From a bacterium (GTDB lineage: Bacteria > UBA10199 > DSSB01): a stretch of 5,781 nucleotides of DNA. This document shows, in pieces, positions 4,626 through 5,781 of this stretch. The notes below the pieces were generated by a model that saw only the letters and a list, made by a program, of their open reading frames with translations, made no database searches and was not told the origin of the DNA. The stretch lies in NCBI GenBank assembly GCA_030426445.1, contig JAUHYS010000149.1:1-5781 (forward strand). Direction: 5' to 3'. Numbering within the stretch: position 1 is the first letter of the stretch; the number at the start of each line of letters is the position of its first letter. The position numbers were made by a program, and so were the translations under genes.

Positions 4626-5781
4626 ATGATTAAAGTAGAACAATTAAGTAAGTCCTTTGGAGGTCAGCTCTTATTTGAAAAGGCCAGTTTCAATATCGCC
4701 AAAGGAGAGCGAATCGGTCTGATTGGGCGCAATGGCCATGGCAAATCGACCTTATTTAAAATCATCGAAGGAAAACTGGAAGCCGATGATGGAAAAGTCA
4801 TTCTGCCACGCTCCTATCGTTTAGGTTTTTTAGAACAAAAAATAGCCTTCCAAAAAAAAAATATTTTAGAAGAAGCTTGTCGAGACCTTCCCCCTTCCGA
4901 AGACGGAGTGGACCTTTCTTATCAGGCAAAAGCCATTCTATTAGGTATGGGATTTAGTGAAGAGCAATTTAGTTTGCCTCCAGAGAGTCTTTCGGGAGGT
5001 TTTCAAGTTCGTCTCAATTTAGTCCGTTTATTAGCTTCCAAGCCAGACATGCTTTTATTGGATGAACCCACCAACTATCTCGATATTGTGTCATTGCGTT
5101 GGCTCGAAAGTTTTTTACAGCAATGGCCTGGAGAACTTTTGCTGATCACGCATGATCGCCAATTTATGGATGCCGTGATCACGCATAGCTTAAGTATTCA
5201 TCGGCATCAGCTAAGAAAAATGGCCGGTAAAACGGGAGACTATTATCAACAACGCGATCAAGAAGAAAAACACTATGAGTTAACCAGACAGAACCAATTA
5301 AAAAAAAGAGAACAAACCGAAGCTTTTATCGAAAAATTTAGAGCGAAGGCTTCCAAAGCGCGTCAAGTCCAGTCGCGAGTCAAGCTCTTAGAAAAGCAAG
5401 GGGTTAAAAGCGAGCTCAGTGAGATCGAAAGACTGGCCTTTCGCTTTCCTTACTCAGACTTTATTGGAAAATGGCCCCTGCATATAAAAGATTTATCTTA
5501 TTCCTATACCGATCAGCAAAACTGGTTATTTTCTCAACTCGATCTTTCGGTCAAAGCAGGCGATAAAATTGGTATCATTGGAAAAAATGGCAAGGGCAAG
5601 ACCACATTGCTCAGACTTTTAGCCAATGATTTAGAGCCCAGCTGCGGCTCGATAGAAATTTCACCTAATGCAAAAGTCTCCTATTTTGGACAAACCAATG
5701 TCGAACGTCTGGACCCTCAAGCCAGTATCGAAGAAGAAATCTTACGCTCGGACCCCAGCGCTGGCAGAACTTTGGTCAGGT
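4626..5781 (+). CDS. ABC-F family ATPase (ribosome-associated type), 3' end outside window
   Basis: The first 385 codons of a soluble tandem-ATPase protein with no membrane segments. ABC-F proteins bind the ribosomal E site and modulate translation or antibiotic sensitivity. The first nucleotide-binding domain has Walker A GRNGHGKST (34-42), signature LSGGF (122-126), Walker B LLLDEP with catalytic Glu147, and the H-loop His176. The linker (about 205-260) is highly charged and helical, as in the ABC_tran_Xtn/P-site tRNA-interaction region. The second domain opens at about 285 with Walker A GKNGKGKTT (319-327). Its signature, Walker B and the C-terminus lie beyond the window; full members usually have 530-650 aa. 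Only about 80 residues separate Walker A from the signature in domain 1, leaving little room for the arm insertion seen in EttA. No Shine-Dalgarno precedes the ATG. A run of ten A at 4852-4861 lies in the coding sequence. Antibiotic resistance cannot be inferred. Confidence 0.92.
   Translation, partial: MIKVEQLSKSFGGQLLFEKASFNIAKGERIGLIGRNGHGKSTLFKIIEGKLEADDGKVILPRSYRLGFLEQKIAFQKKNILEEACRDLPPSEDGVDLSYQAKAILLGMGFSEEQFSLPPESLSGGFQVRLNLVRLLASKPDMLLLDEPTNYLDIVSLRWLESFLQQWPGELLLITHDRQFMDAVITHSLSIHRHQLRKMAGKTGDYYQQRDQEEKHYELTRQNQLKKREQTEAFIEKFRAKASKARQVQSRVKLLEKQGVKSELSEIERLAFRFPYSDFIGKWPLHIKDLSYSYTDQQNWLFSQLDLSVKAGDKIGIIGKNGKGKTTLLRLLANDLEPSCGSIEISPNAKVSYFGQTNVERLDPQASIEEEILRSDPSAGRTLVR

Overview
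The window (about 42-45% G+C by eye, gene-dense, short intergenic gaps) looks like a chromosomal segment of a Gram-negative bacterium. The ABC-F subtype at the right end and the small DUF4911-like protein suggest a deltaproteobacterial-type lineage (Desulfobacterota, Bdellovibrionota or a relative). This taxonomic call is recognition from memory, not a search. No tRNA, rRNA, CRISPR array, insertion sequence or phage gene is visible, and no stretch longer than 300 bases lacks a gene.

Left block, minus strand (3347 down to 114): four tightly packed genes, apparently one operon. In transcription order they are a small biotin carrier protein of acyl-CoA carboxylase type, hydroxymethylglutaryl-CoA lyase (the last step of leucine breakdown), serine O-acetyltransferase CysE, and a NifS/IscS-type cysteine desulfurase. 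Junctions are 0, 15 and 9 nt. The first pair belongs to acyl-CoA/leucine catabolism. The second pair makes O-acetylserine for cysteine synthesis and draws sulfur from cysteine. HMG-CoA lyase releases acetyl-CoA, which is a CysE substrate, so the pairs share a metabolite, although co-regulation is only inferred. The operon ends near a perfect 10-bp hairpin at 44-67.

The most notable detail in this block is the start of cysE. The conserved N-terminus is fully encoded, but the codon where the family has its initiator Met is ACG (1920-1922), with a strong Shine-Dalgarno at the right distance. No ATG, GTG or TTG is available in frame until 31 codons later, inside conserved sequence.

Right block, plus strand: a 76-aa DUF4911-like gene starts head-to-head with the biotin carrier gene, 28 bp away. 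After a small GC-rich spacer comes a 279-aa (or 292-aa) two-domain protein, with an N-terminal helical domain resembling DUF1016_N and a C-terminal staphylococcal-nuclease (SNase) domain with most catalytic residues intact. Last is the first 385 codons of an ABC-F ATPase that runs off the window.

The best candidates for something unusual are the ACG start of cysE, the DUF1016-like/SNase fusion with differing arginine codon use in its two halves, and the compact divergent promoter region. I see no clear multi-gene novel system.
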